A stretch of DNA of 50,474 bases from Acetobacteraceae bacterium (GTDB taxonomy: Bacteria; Pseudomonadota; Alphaproteobacteria; Acetobacterales; Acetobacteraceae): positions 1 through 50,474 of the forward strand of contig JAIXWG010000036.1 in NCBI GenBank assembly GCA_027482245.1. The letters run 5' to 3'. Position numbers and translations under genes: made by a program. Under the pieces are notes generated by a model. The model was not told where the DNA came from. It saw nothing but the letters and a program-made list of their open reading frames with translations, and searched no databases. Shown piece by piece: positions 21,914 through 31,091 of the stretch (positions are counted from its first letter, which is position 1; each line of letters begins with the position of its first letter).

Positions 21914-23455
21914 TCAGAAGATGCCGGGCTTGGCGTCGAGAAGCGTGCCCGCTGGCAGCACCACGTTCAGCGCCGACAGCTCCCCGGCGCCGAGGCTCGC
22001 CAGGTTCTGCGCGGCCTCCAGGAAGCGGTTCTGCTCCCGCGCCGTGATGATGCCCTCGGTCAGGATGCGGAACTTGTTGATGTACTGGTCCCGCGCAAAG
22101 GGGCGGGCGCCGTTCGGGTGGGCATTCGCCACGCCGAGCTCATCCACCAGCTTCGACCCGTCCTTAAACAGGATCTCGACCCGCCCGCCGAAGGACAGCT
22201 CATTGGGATCGCGGGAGTGGTACTTGCGCGTCCACTCCGGGTCCTCGGTCGTCTCGATCTTGTGCCAGAGGCGGACGGTGTCGGCCCGGCCGGCGCGCTT
22301 CGGCGCGTAGCTGTCCACATGGTGCCAGCGCCCGTCCTGCAGGGCGACGGCGAAGATGTACATGATGGAGTGGTCGAGCGTCTCCCGGCTCGCCTTCGGG
22401 TCCATCTTCTGCGGGTCGTTGGCGCCGGTGCCGATCACGTAGTGGGTGTGGTGGCTGGTGTGGATGATGATCTTCTCGATCGCCTCGAAGTCGGTGATCT
22501 GGTCGCGCATCCGGAAGGCCAGGTCGATCAGCGCCTGGGACTGGTACTCGGCGCTGTGCTCCTTGGTGTAGCTGTCCAGGATAGCGCGCTTGGGCTCGCC
22601 CGCCTCGGGCAGCGGGACCTCGTAGTAGGTCGGGTCATAGACCGTCTTGCGGCCCTGGCTGTCGGCCTGCGTGCGGCCGGACAGGACCCAGGCGATCACG
22701 CTGTCCTCGCCTTCGTAGATCGGGGACGGCGCGCCCTCGCCGCGCATGCACCGGTCCACCGCCTCGATCGCCAGCTTGCCGGCATGGGCGGGGGCGTAGG
22801 CCTTCCAGCTGCTGATCTCGCCCTTGCGGGACTGGCGGAAGCTGACCGAGGTGTGCAGCGCCTGCTGGATGGACTGGAACACCACCTCCTGCTTCAGGCC
22901 GAGCATGGTGCCGATGCCGGCGGCGGCAGCCGGGCAGAGATGGGCGATGTGGTCCACCTTGTGCTCATGCAGGCAGATCGCGCGCACCAGGTTGATGTGC
23001 AGTTCGTAGGCGGTCGCCAACCCGCGGAGCATGTCCTTGCCCGACTTCCCCATGGCCTGGGCGACCGCCAGCACGGGGGGAATATTGTCGCCGGGGTGGG
23101 AGTAGTCGGCGGCCAGGAAGGTGTCGTGCATGTCGAGCTCGCGCACCGCCGTGCCGTTTGCCCAGGCCGCCCATTCCGGGCTGACCGTCGTGCCGGACTT
23201 CACGCCGAACACCGTGGCGCCCCCTGCCTTCTTCGCATGGCCGAGTGCCATGCCGCGGGCGGAGACGACCGGGCGGCGGTTGATGGCGGCGATGGCGACG
23301 GAGGCGTTGTCGATGATGCGGTTGATGATCATCGCCTGCACGTCCTTCGGCACCGCGACCTTGTCGACGGCGACGCCGGCCATTTTCCAGGCCAGCTGGT
23401 CCTCGCGCTTCAGCAGCGCCTTGGACGGGTGGACCTTCACCGGATGCAGCTTCAT
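21914..23455 (-). CDS. prpD: 2-methylcitrate dehydratase PrpD
   Basis: Dehydrates 2-methylcitrate to 2-methyl-cis-aconitate. The protein is 513 residues from the ATG at 23455. Family blocks include [89 protein letters not shown] and the C-terminal [14 protein letters not shown] (each typical of the MmgE/PrpD fold). Upstream in-frame codons run antisense into the LysR gene and lack family similarity. It probably forms one operon with prpC. A LysR protein starts 119 nt away on the opposite strand and is the likely local regulator. Confidence 0.92.
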   Translation of the reverse strand: MKLHPVKVHPSKALLKREDQLAWKMAGVAVDKVAVPKDVQAMIINRIIDNASVAIAAINRRPVVSARGMALGHAKKAGGATVFGVKSGTTVSPEWAAWANGTAVRELDMHDTFLAADYSHPGDNIPPVLAVAQAMGKSGKDMLRGLATAYELHINLVRAICLHEHKVDHIAHLCPAAAAGIGTMLGLKQEVVFQSIQQALHTSVSFRQSRKGEISSWKAYAPAHAGKLAIEAVDRCMRGEGAPSPIYEGEDSVIAWVLSGRTQADSQGRKTVYDPTYYEVPLPEAGEPKRAILDSYTKEHSAEYQSQALIDLAFRMRDQITDFEAIEKIIIHTSHHTHYVIGTGANDPQKMDPKASRETLDHSIMYIFAVALQDGRWHHVDSYAPKRAGRADTVRLWHKIETTEDPEWTRKYHSRDPNELSFGGRVEILFKDGSKLVDELGVANAHPNGARPFARDQYINKFRILTEGIITAREQNRFLEAAQNLASLGAGELSALNVVLPAGTLLDAKPGIF

Positions 23456-23573
23456 CAGCGTTCCCCATTGCTTGCGTAGTGATGCGCCGTTTTGGACCCG
23501 CTTCGCGTGATCGTCCATTCCGATTGGCGTCGCGGCGCGATAGCCTTTCCGTATCGGATCGACGGGACCGCGC

Positions 23574-24491
23574 ATGGATTTCCGCCTCGTCAGGCGCCTC
23601 GGCCATTTCCTCGCGGTGGCGGAGGAAGGGCATTTCGGCCGGGCTGCCGCGCGGCTCGGCATCTCCCAGCCGCCGCTCACGGCGCAGATCCAGGCGCTGG
23701 AACGCGAACTCGGCGTGCGGCTGCTGGAGCGCAGCGGCAAGGGCGCGCGCCCGACGCGGGAGGGCGAGGCGCTGCTGCCACTCGCGCGCCGCATGGCGGA
23801 GGATGCGGGCCAGATCGAATCGCTGGCGCGCGATCTCCGCGCCGGTCGCAGCGCGCCGGTCGCGCTGGCCTGCGTCACCTCCGCGCTGTTCGACTACCTG
23901 CCGCCGCTGGTGCGTGGCCTGCAGGCCGCGCGCCCGGCCTCCGCCATCGCGGTGCGGGAGATGGACACGGCCGATGCGGTGGAGGCGCTGCGCCGCGGCG
24001 AGGTGGACCTGGCGCTGCTGCGCCTCGACCGCGACCGCCATCCCGTGAAGCTCCGCCCGCTCGGGCGTGACGTGCTGGCGGCGGCCCTGCCGGAGGAACA
24101 TCCCCTCGCCCGCCAGGATGGCCCCCTGCCGCTCGCCGCCCTGGCGGATGAGCCGATGCTGGTCCTGCCCCGCGGCATCAGCCCCGCCTATTCGGACGCC
24201 ATGGTCGCCGCCTGCCACGCGGCCGGGTTCACGCCGCGGGTGACGCGGGAAGTGGGCTCCGCGATGGCGCAGCTGGGCTTCGTCGCCGCGGGCCTCGGCG
24301 TGGCGCTAGTCAGCGCCGGCATGGCGCGCCTCCGCCCGCCCGGCGTGGCCTTCCGCGCCCTGGCGGGCCCCATTCATGCCGTCGGCGTCGCACTCGCCTG
24401 GAACGCGGAACGGGAGAGCGAGGCGACGCGGCTGGCGCTGGAACTCGCGGAAAGGTTGTTTGCTCACGGACGCGTGATTTTAGACAACTAG
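23574..24491 (+). CDS. LysR-family transcriptional regulator
   Basis: A 305-residue LTTR. The N-terminal winged helix-turn-helix is [42 protein letters not shown] (two adjoining blocks, about 13-53). The C-terminal effector-binding domain includes [12 protein letters not shown] and [17 protein letters not shown]. It is transcribed away from prpD with 118 bp between starts, the classic LTTR arrangement, so prpDC are the probable targets. Canonical prp operons are instead controlled by PrpR, a sigma-54 activator. I could not define a convincing T-N11-A operator by eye. It ends 176 nt before the Calx-beta gene. Confidence 0.85.
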   Translation: MDFRLVRRLGHFLAVAEEGHFGRAAARLGISQPPLTAQIQALERELGVRLLERSGKGARPTREGEALLPLARRMAEDAGQIESLARDLRAGRSAPVALACVTSALFDYLPPLVRGLQAARPASAIAVREMDTADAVEALRRGEVDLALLRLDRDRHPVKLRPLGRDVLAAALPEEHPLARQDGPLPLAALADEPMLVLPRGISPAYSDAMVAACHAAGFTPRVTREVGSAMAQLGFVAAGLGVALVSAGMARLRPPGVAFRALAGPIHAVGVALAWNAERESEATRLALELAERLFAHGRVILDN

Positions 24492-24667
24492 CCGGAATGT
24501 TTGTTGTCTGATAACGGTCCGGTAATGACCGGGGGATCGGGAGTGGCGGGCGTTGGGTGACCGTGATCCGACCTGAACGTCGGCGCAGGCCCTCTACCCG
24601 ACCAGTTCTTTAGCCTGTCGGTTCCCTCCCAGCCAAAACGGCGCTCCTGATCGGTCGGCACGACAGC

Positions 24668-27600
24668 ATGATTAACCTGAACAGCACCTCCAGCAGAGTG
24701 GTCGAGGGCAATACACTCGCCCTCGTCTTCGGGCGCGACACGGCTGATTCGGAGACCTACACCGTCGTCTGGAGGGTCACCAGCGCCCGCGGTGACATCA
24801 CCGCGTCGGACTTCGACTTCGGCGGCGTCCTGCCCGGCGGCACCTTCGTCCTTGGCGGCGGCGAGACAAGCCGGACGATCCTGATCCCGACCCTCCGCGA
24901 TTCGGTGATCGACCCTGACGACGCGATCACCGTCATCGCGAATATGACCGATCAGGACGGCAATATCTCCAGCGTGTCGAAGCGGATCGACATCGTCGCC
25001 GACCATGACGTCATCTATTCCGTGCGGGCGGTCACCGACAGCGTGGCGGAAGGGACGCTGAGCGCGAGTTCGCCCACCGCGGGCACTACCATCTCCTTCG
25101 ATGTCACCCGCAACAGCGTACGTGACCAGACCAGCATCACCCTCGATGCCGCGGGCAGCGGCCTCTGGCCGACCGATGCCGCCGATTTCGCCCTTGGGTT
25201 TCGCGCGTCACAGGTCGTCACCTTCGCGCCGGGGCAGACCACGCAACGTGTCAGCTTCATCGTCAACAGGGATAGCGTTGCAGAACCAAATGAGAGCTTC
25301 ACGGTCAGGCTGCGCGACGCCCCATCCGGCAGCACGATTCTGGTCGGCGAGGCCACGACCGTCATCCGTGACGATGACAGCCGGCTGAGCGTCACCGCGC
25401 AGCAAGGCCCCCTGGCCGAGGGCTCGACCGGCCCGACCGAGTTCCGCTACCTGGTCAGCCGCACCGGCGACGCCAGCGGGGCCCTGACGGTCGATTGGAC
25501 TCTTTCCAATATCAATAGTTCCCTGGCAGCCAGCATCGACGATTTCGATCCGATGCTTGGAACAACACCCGCAACCTCGGGCAGCCTGACCCTGAACGCA
25601 GGCGAAAGCACCGGGACGCTCAGCATCTGGATCAAGGGTGACTCCTTTGCCGAGTTGAATGAGATCTTTGACGTCTCGTTCACCTCGGCCCTGCCCACGA
25701 TGGCAGGGCCAAGGGTCTTCACATCGACAATCCGATCCACAATCCTGAACGATGATGCCAGCGTTTCCGTCACCAATTCCGGCCTGGAAATTCTCGAAGG
25801 CAATGCCGCGACGAGCGGCCAACCCCTTCGCCTGACGCGATCGGGCAATACGCATCTGGAGCAGAGCGTCGACTGGGCGGTACTGGATCCTGCCAGCCGG
25901 GACGATCTGAACCCGACGGTGAACTACGCGACGGCAGCCGATTTCCCCGGCGGAGTCCTGCCCTCGGGCCGTGCCGTCTTCGCCATCGGCCAGACCACCA
26001 CGACCATCTTCGTGCCCGTGGCCACCGATGACCTGCAGGAGGGCATGGAGTACGTCCTGTTCGGGCTTTCCAACCCCTCGCCCGGGCTTGACGTGCGCGG
26101 CGCGAGTTCGCCCGCGCTCTGGATCCGGGACGTCTATGCCGGCTTCGCGATCCTGTCCGGCGGCACCTCGGTCAATGAGTCCGGCGGCAGCGCGCTGCGC
26201 ATCTCGGTTGAGCGCCGTGGCCCCCTGACCGACACCGCCAGCGTCGCCTGGTCGCTGGACGGCGTGCTGGGCAGCGCCGATTTCGCGCCGGGCACACCAC
26301 TATCCGGGCGGCTGACCTTCGCTCCGGGTGAGCAGGTGCAGGTTGTCGTCCTGCCAATCCTCGACGATGCGGTTCTGGAAGGCCTGCGCGAGACCGCCAC
26401 CTTCCGCCTTTCCGACCCCTCCGCGGGAATGAATATCCTGAACGGCGGCAGTGTGGCGGTGGAGGTGCTGGACGATGACGCCACCATGCGGGTCACGGGT
26501 GCCTCGCAGGTGACGGAAGGCCAGGCGGGCTCTACCCTCCTGACTTATACCCTCCACCGCGAAGGCTACATCGCCGGCGAGGCGAGCGTGAACTGGGCAG
26601 TGGTGCCCGATGTGACGCGCGGGCAGGCTGTCGATGCCGCTGACTTTGTCGGCCGCACCCTGCCCGAGGGCACCGCGACCTTCGCGGCGGGCGCCTCGAC
26701 GACGACGGTGACCATCGCGGTGGCCGGGGACACGCGGTCCGAACCCAACGAATACTTCACCTTCAACGTGGCTCCCACCGGGCCTTCCCTGCGCGTGGAC
26801 ACGCGTGAGACGCCGGTGACCATCGTCAACGATGACCCGCGGATCGAGGCCGGGACCTACACCCGCACGGTCACGGAAGGCCATGCCGGCGTCACGACGA
26901 TGGTGATCCCGCTGGTCCGGATCGGCGATGCGACGGGCACCGATGTCGTCGGCTGGGCCGTCTCCCGCTCCGTGGCCGGCGCGCCGGCCGTGGTGCAGAT
27001 GCGGGACTTCGTGGGCGGCGTAGCGCCCAGCGGCAGCGTCACCTTCGCCCCCGGCGAGACGATGAAGGAGGTCACGCTCTCCTTCGTCGCGGACAGCGTC
27101 GCCGAGGCACCGGAAGCCTTCTTCCGCCTGGCGCTGACGACCACGACGCCCGGCCTCGGCCTGAGCAGCACCATCACCGGGTCCCTCCGGGATGATGACG
27201 TGACCTTCGACATCCAATCCGCCACCGTGCAGCAGGCGGAAGGGAATGCGGGCGCCACGCCCTTCACCTTCACCGTCACCCGCGTGGGCCAGCTGGCGGA
27301 AGCGGCGTCCGTCGCCTGGTCCGTCACCGGCACGGGTTCGGCCCCCGCGGATGCGGCCGATTTCGCGGGCGGCGTCCTGCCCGGCGGCACCCTGACCTTC
27401 GCCGCAGGGGAGACGTCGCGCACCATCACCGTGAACGTCGCTGGCGACCGGCTGGCGGAACGGGCGGAGCGCTTCACCGTCAGCCTGTCCACCACGGCGG
27501 CGAACCAGTCGCTGGACGATTCCAGCGCCCTCGGCATCATCCTGGCCGATGACAGCAGCGTCGCCATCACCGCCCACCAGGCGGTGCGGACGGAAGGGCA

Positions 27601-28666
27601 CCCCGGCGACATCACGCCCTTCACCTTCCACGTGACCCGGACCGGCGCCACCGATGCGGTACAGTCCGTCGCCTGGTCGGTCGCGGGCGTCGGCACGTCC
27701 CGCTCCAGCGCCTCCGACTTCGTGGGTGGCGTCGCGCCGTCCGGCATCGTGGACTTCGCCGCGGGCGAGACGCGGAAGACCATCACGGTCAACGTCTCCG
27801 GCGATTCCAGCCGGGAGCTGGACGAGACCTTCGCCGTCCGCCTGGCCAGCCCGACCAACGGCCTCCTCATCGGCCAGGCGGAAGCGCAGGGCATGATCCT
27901 GCGGGACGAAACGGTGATGGCCATCGCCAGCACCACCGGCAGAGCGATGGAAGGCACCGGCGGCAGCACGCCCTTCACCTTCACCGTGACCCGCAGCGGC
28001 TATGGGGATGCGGTCCAGACCGCCAGCTGGTCCGTCGTCAATTCGGGCAGCAACGCCGCCTCCGGCGCCGACTTCCTGGGCGGCAGCATGCCGCGCGGCA
28101 CCATCCGGTTCGAGGCGGGCGAGACCACGCGCACCATCACGGTCAACGTCGCGGCCGACACCATCGCCGAGAAGGACGAGACCTTCGCCGTGAAGCTGAC
28201 CGCCGCCAGCCCGGGCGTCACCTTCTCCCCAGCCCAGGCGGTGGCGACGATCCTCAACGACGACACCAATGTCGGCATCACGGCCCTGTCCGCCAGCAAG
28301 GCGGAGGGCCAGTCCGGCACCACGCCCTTCACCTTCGCCATCACCCGCACCGGCGTGCTGGACGGGGAGCACAGCGTCTCCTGGGCCGCGGGCTCGCTCG
28401 GCACCAACCGCGCGACGGCGTCCGATTTCGCGGGGCAGATCCTGCCGTCCGGCAGCGTGACCTTCCTGGCGGGGGAGACGCAGAAGATCATCACCCTGCA
28501 GGTGCTGGGCGACACGGTGGTGGAGGCGGCGGAGGCCTTCATCGTCCGCCTTTCCGCCCCCAGCGCCGGCCTGGTCATCACCACCCCTTCCGCCACCGGG
28601 CTGATCGCGAATGATGACGTCGCAGCGGGCGCGCGCCTGCTGGCCGCGTCGGACTGGGCCCTGTGA
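24668..28666 (+). CDS. Large Calx-beta repeat protein
   Basis: A 1332-residue protein with about eleven Calx-beta-type modules of roughly 120 residues. Each has an EG near the start, a TPFTFTVTRxG-like strand, xDFxGGVLPxGTxTFAxGETxxTI, then a GDxxxExxExFxVxL strand and a DD linker. Such modules bind Ca2+ and build cell-surface adhesins. I see no cysteine, no signal peptide, no RTX nonapeptides and no anchoring motif; type I secretion by a C-terminal signal is possible. Repeats 8-11 are near-copies of each other (DNA period 354-357 bp), while 1-5 are divergent with less G/C-biased codons. No SD precedes the ATG. Confidence 0.85.
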   Translation: MINLNSTSSRVVEGNTLALVFGRDTADSETYTVVWRVTSARGDITASDFDFGGVLPGGTFVLGGGETSRTILIPTLRDSVIDPDDAITVIANMTDQDGNISSVSKRIDIVADHDVIYSVRAVTDSVAEGTLSASSPTAGTTISFDVTRNSVRDQTSITLDAAGSGLWPTDAADFALGFRASQVVTFAPGQTTQRVSFIVNRDSVAEPNESFTVRLRDAPSGSTILVGEATTVIRDDDSRLSVTAQQGPLAEGSTGPTEFRYLVSRTGDASGALTVDWTLSNINSSLAASIDDFDPMLGTTPATSGSLTLNAGESTGTLSIWIKGDSFAELNEIFDVSFTSALPTMAGPRVFTSTIRSTILNDDASVSVTNSGLEILEGNAATSGQPLRLTRSGNTHLEQSVDWAVLDPASRDDLNPTVNYATAADFPGGVLPSGRAVFAIGQTTTTIFVPVATDDLQEGMEYVLFGLSNPSPGLDVRGASSPALWIRDVYAGFAILSGGTSVNESGGSALRISVERRGPLTDTASVAWSLDGVLGSADFAPGTPLSGRLTFAPGEQVQVVVLPILDDAVLEGLRETATFRLSDPSAGMNILNGGSVAVEVLDDDATMRVTGASQVTEGQAGSTLLTYTLHREGYIAGEASVNWAVVPDVTRGQAVDAADFVGRTLPEGTATFAAGASTTTVTIAVAGDTRSEPNEYFTFNVAPTGPSLRVDTRETPVTIVNDDPRIEAGTYTRTVTEGHAGVTTMVIPLVRIGDATGTDVVGWAVSRSVAGAPAVVQMRDFVGGVAPSGSVTFAPGETMKEVTLSFVADSVAEAPEAFFRLALTTTTPGLGLSSTITGSLRDDDVTFDIQSATVQQAEGNAGATPFTFTVTRVGQLAEAASVAWSVTGTGSAPADAADFAGGVLPGGTLTFAAGETSRTITVNVAGDRLAERAERFTVSLSTTAANQSLDDSSALGIILADDSSVAITAHQAVRTEGHPGDITPFTFHVTRTGATDAVQSVAWSVAGVGTSRSSASDFVGGVAPSGIVDFAAGETRKTITVNVSGDSSRELDETFAVRLASPTNGLLIGQAEAQGMILRDETVMAIASTTGRAMEGTGGSTPFTFTVTRSGYGDAVQTASWSVVNSGSNAASGADFLGGSMPRGTIRFEAGETTRTITVNVAADTIAEKDETFAVKLTAASPGVTFSPAQAVATILNDDTNVGITALSASKAEGQSGTTPFTFAITRTGVLDGEHSVSWAAGSLGTNRATASDFAGQILPSGSVTFLAGETQKIITLQVLGDTVVEAAEAFIVRLSAPSAGLVITTPSATGLIANDDVAAGARLLAASDWAL
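27257..28600 (+). repeat. Tandem DNA repeats of 354-357 bp within the Calx-beta gene
   Basis: A conserved word starting ACGCCCTTCACCTTC recurs at 27257, 27614, 27968 and 28322, giving periods of 357, 354 and 354 bp. These are the last four Calx-beta modules. Similarity at the DNA level indicates recent duplication, so copy number may vary between strains. Confidence 0.75.
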
Positions 28667-28727
28667 GCCGGCTGTCGTGACACGCGAAGCCGCAGACAAA
28701 GCCGCCCCGTTGCGCTAGACCGTCCCC

Positions 28728-29081
28728 ATGGATCTCTCCCCGGACCAGGTCAGGGCGGCGCGCGCCGCCGGCTGTACCTTCATCGCCGCCACCGAAGACC
28801 AGGTGGCCCGTCTCACCATGCAGCGGCGCGTCTTCCGCATCGACGGCGTGCCCCACCTGGCCCGCCGGGCGCAGAGCGGATTCTACGAGACCTACGGCAC
28901 CCTCGCCCCCCTGCTCGGCCCGAGCGAGAGCGGCGAGCCGCCGGCCCCGCCCGCCGAGACCCTTCAGGAAGCCGAGGCCGCCGACGCCTCCGCCACCCTG
29001 GCGCTGGCGGCGGAAAGCCGCGGCGGGCGTGGCGCGCAGGTGATCCGCCGCGGCCGTCCGCGCAGCCCGCGCGGCGGCTGA
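28728..29081 (+). CDS. Hypothetical protein upstream of dppDF
   Basis: A 117-residue protein with no family I recognise. The N-terminal 75 residues look folded (SPDQVRAARAAGCTFIAATEDQVARLTM, then QRRVFRIDGVPHLARRAQSGFYETYGTLAPLL); the rest is Ala/Glu/Pro- and then Arg/Gly-rich and probably disordered, ending RRGRPRSPRGG, a basic tail. There is no signal peptide or membrane segment. It begins 62 nt after the Calx-beta stop and ends 12 nt before dppD, so it may be translated with the transporter ATPases. Codon usage matches the surroundings and supports a real gene. Confidence 0.55.
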   Translation: MDLSPDQVRAARAAGCTFIAATEDQVARLTMQRRVFRIDGVPHLARRAQSGFYETYGTLAPLLGPSESGEPPAPPAETLQEAEAADASATLALAAESRGGRGAQVIRRGRPRSPRGG

Positions 29082-29093
29082 ACACAGCCGCGG

Positions 29094-30059
29094 ATGGCGT
29101 CGCCGCTGCTCGCCGTGCGCGGGCTGCGCGCTTCCTTCCCGACGCGGCGCGGCCTGGTCCGCGCCGTCGATGGCCTCGACTTCGAGATCGCGGGCGGGGA
29201 GGTGCTGGCGCTGCTCGGCGAATCCGGCAGCGGGAAGTCCGTCACCTCCCTCGCTTTGATGGGCCTGCTGCCCCCGTCGGCGCGCGTCGAGGGCGAGATC
29301 CGCTTCCAGGGCCGCGACCTGCGCGCGATGGAACCGGCGGCGTTGCGGGCCCTGCGGGGCGAAACGCTGGCCATGGTGTTCCAGGAACCCATGTCCTCCC
29401 TCAACCCCGTGCTGAGCGTCGGACGCCAGGTGGCGGAGGCGCTGGTCGCGCATGGCCGCGCCGACCGCCGTGCCGCCCGCACCCGCACGATCGAGCTGTT
29501 CGGGGAGGTCGGGCTCTCCGACCCAGCACGGCGCTATGACGCCTATCCGCACGAATTGTCAGGCGGCATGTGCCAGCGCGTGATGATCGCCATGGCCATC
29601 GCCTGCGACCCCGCGCTGCTCATCGCCGATGAGCCGGCGACGGCGCTCGACGTCACCATCCAGAAGCAGATCCTGGCGCTGATCGAGGATCTGCGCCGCC
29701 GCCGCGGCACCGCGGTGCTGCTGATCACCCATGACCTGGGCGTGGTGGCGGAGAATGCGGACCGTGTGGCCGTGATGTATGCCGGCCGCATCGTGGAGAC
29801 GGCGCCGGTGCGCGACCTCTTCGAGGCGCCGCGCCACCCCTACACGCGCGGGCTGCTCGATTCGATGCCGGACCTGGATGACGAGGAGGCGGTGCTGCAC
29901 GCCATCCCGGGCCAGGTGCCGGACCTGGCCGCGCTGCCGCCGGGCTGCGCCTTCGCCGCCCGCTGCCCACGCGCGTCCGAGCGCTGCCGAGCGGAGGCCC
30001 CGGCGATGGAGGCGCTCGGCCCCGGCCGCGCCGCCGCCTGCTGGCATCCGCTGGCATGA
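29094..30059 (+). CDS. dppD: Dipeptide/oligopeptide ABC transporter ATP-binding protein (DppD-like)
   Basis: A 321-residue ABC ATPase of the peptide/nickel class. Walker A is GESGSGKS (about 43-50), the Q-loop follows in [13 protein letters not shown], the signature is LSGGMCQR, and Walker B is [12 protein letters not shown] with His in ITHDLGVV. The C-terminal oligopeptide-transporter extension carries the Cys-rich [15 protein letters not shown] pattern that can bind an iron-sulfur cluster in this family. It overlaps the next ATPase gene by 4 bp. The cognate permeases and binding protein are probably those on the opposite strand at 33226-36626. Confidence 0.9.
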   Translation: MASPLLAVRGLRASFPTRRGLVRAVDGLDFEIAGGEVLALLGESGSGKSVTSLALMGLLPPSARVEGEIRFQGRDLRAMEPAALRALRGETLAMVFQEPMSSLNPVLSVGRQVAEALVAHGRADRRAARTRTIELFGEVGLSDPARRYDAYPHELSGGMCQRVMIAMAIACDPALLIADEPATALDVTIQKQILALIEDLRRRRGTAVLLITHDLGVVAENADRVAVMYAGRIVETAPVRDLFEAPRHPYTRGLLDSMPDLDDEEAVLHAIPGQVPDLAALPPGCAFAARCPRASERCRAEAPAMEALGPGRAAACWHPLA

Positions 30060-31021
30060 CCTCGCTGCTCAAGGTCGAGGGCCTGACCAAGCACTACCGC
30101 GTCGCGCGCTCCCACCTGCTCGCGCCGCGCCCGGTGCTGCGCGCGGTGGAGTATGTCTCCTTCACGATCAAAGAAGGCGAGACCTTCGGCCTGGTCGGCG
30201 AGAGCGGCAGCGGGAAGTCCACCACCGCGCGGCTGATCCTCCGGCTGGTGCCGGCGACGGCCGGGCGCGTGGAATACCGCGGCCGCAGCATCCTCGACCT
30301 GCCCGCGCGCGACTTCCGCCCGCTGCGGCGGGAGATGCAGATGGTCTTCCAGGATCCCGCTGGGTCGCTCAACCCCAGCTACCGCGTGCGTGACCTCATC
30401 GAGGAACCGATGATCGTCCATGGCACGCCCGCCACCGCGGCGGCGCGGGCGGAGCGGGTCGCGGCGCTGCTGGCGCAGGTGGGGCTCGACCCGAGTCACG
30501 CCGCGCGCTGGCCGCATGAGTTCAGCGGCGGCCAGCGCCAGCGCATCGGCATCGCCCGCGCGCTGGCCGTGGAGGCCAGGCTGCTCGTGGCGGATGAGCC
30601 GGTCTCGGCGCTCGACGTCTCCGTGCAGGCGCAGATCCTGAACCTGATGCGAGCGCTGAAGGAGCAGCACGGCCTCAGCTACCTGTTCATCGCGCATGAC
30701 CTGGCCGTAGTGAAGCACATGAGCGACCGGGTCGCGGTGATGTATCTTGGCCGGATCGTGGAACAGGCGACGCGCGCCGAGATCTGGCGCCGGCCCGCCC
30801 ATCCCTATACGCGGATGCTGATTGCCGCCGTGCCCCGCGCGAAGGTGCCTGACCACCGCGCCGATGCCTCGCCCCCCGGCGAGATCCCGAGCCCCGTCGC
30901 GCCCCCGTCCGGCTGCGCCTTCCACCCCCGCTGCCCCGCGCGGATGGCCGTGTGTTCGCAGCAGGCGCCAGTCGCGAAGGAGATCGCGCCCGGCCACGTG
31001 GCGGCCTGCCATCTGTATTGA
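30056..31021 (+). CDS. dppF: Dipeptide/oligopeptide ABC transporter ATP-binding protein (DppF-like)
   Basis: The second ATPase of the heterodimer, 321 residues. Walker A is GESGSGKST, the Q-loop is MVFQDPAGSLNPSYRV, the signature is FSGGQRQR, and Walker B is LLVADEPVSALD with the H-loop in IAHDLAVVKHMSDRV. The C-terminal extension has GCAFHPRCPARMAVC. It starts inside dppD (ATGA overlap). It converges on the FGE-fusion gene, with a GC hairpin (31032-31057) between the two stops serving as likely bidirectional terminator. Confidence 0.9.
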   Translation: MTSLLKVEGLTKHYRVARSHLLAPRPVLRAVEYVSFTIKEGETFGLVGESGSGKSTTARLILRLVPATAGRVEYRGRSILDLPARDFRPLRREMQMVFQDPAGSLNPSYRVRDLIEEPMIVHGTPATAAARAERVAALLAQVGLDPSHAARWPHEFSGGQRQRIGIARALAVEARLLVADEPVSALDVSVQAQILNLMRALKEQHGLSYLFIAHDLAVVKHMSDRVAVMYLGRIVEQATRAEIWRRPAHPYTRMLIAAVPRAKVPDHRADASPPGEIPSPVAPPSGCAFHPRCPARMAVCSQQAPVAKEIAPGHVAACHLY

Positions 31022-31031
31022 TCCAGCTTCT

Positions 31032-31057
31032 CCCTCTCCCCCGACGGGGGGAGAGGG
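31032..31057. terminator. Bidirectional hairpin between convergent dppF and the FGE-fusion gene
   Basis: CCCTCTCCCCC (31032-31042) pairs perfectly with GGGGGAGAGGG (31047-31057) around GACG. A GTCGGGGTGAGGGGG tail follows. This form resembles REP-like intergenic elements common in GC-rich proteobacteria. There is no U-tract. Its place between two converging stops suggests transcript-end stabilisation. Confidence 0.6.
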
Positions 31058-31091
31058 TCGGGGTGAGGGGGGCTCGGCCGGACCGCGCGCC

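Noticed and set aside
23456..23573. LysR T-N11-A operator between prpD and lysR
   Set aside because: Several weak matches can be drawn, none with a convincing inverted repeat, so no site is called.
23456..23878. In-frame extension of prpD beyond its ATG at 23455
   Set aside because: It lies antisense to the LysR DNA-binding domain and shows no PrpD similarity.
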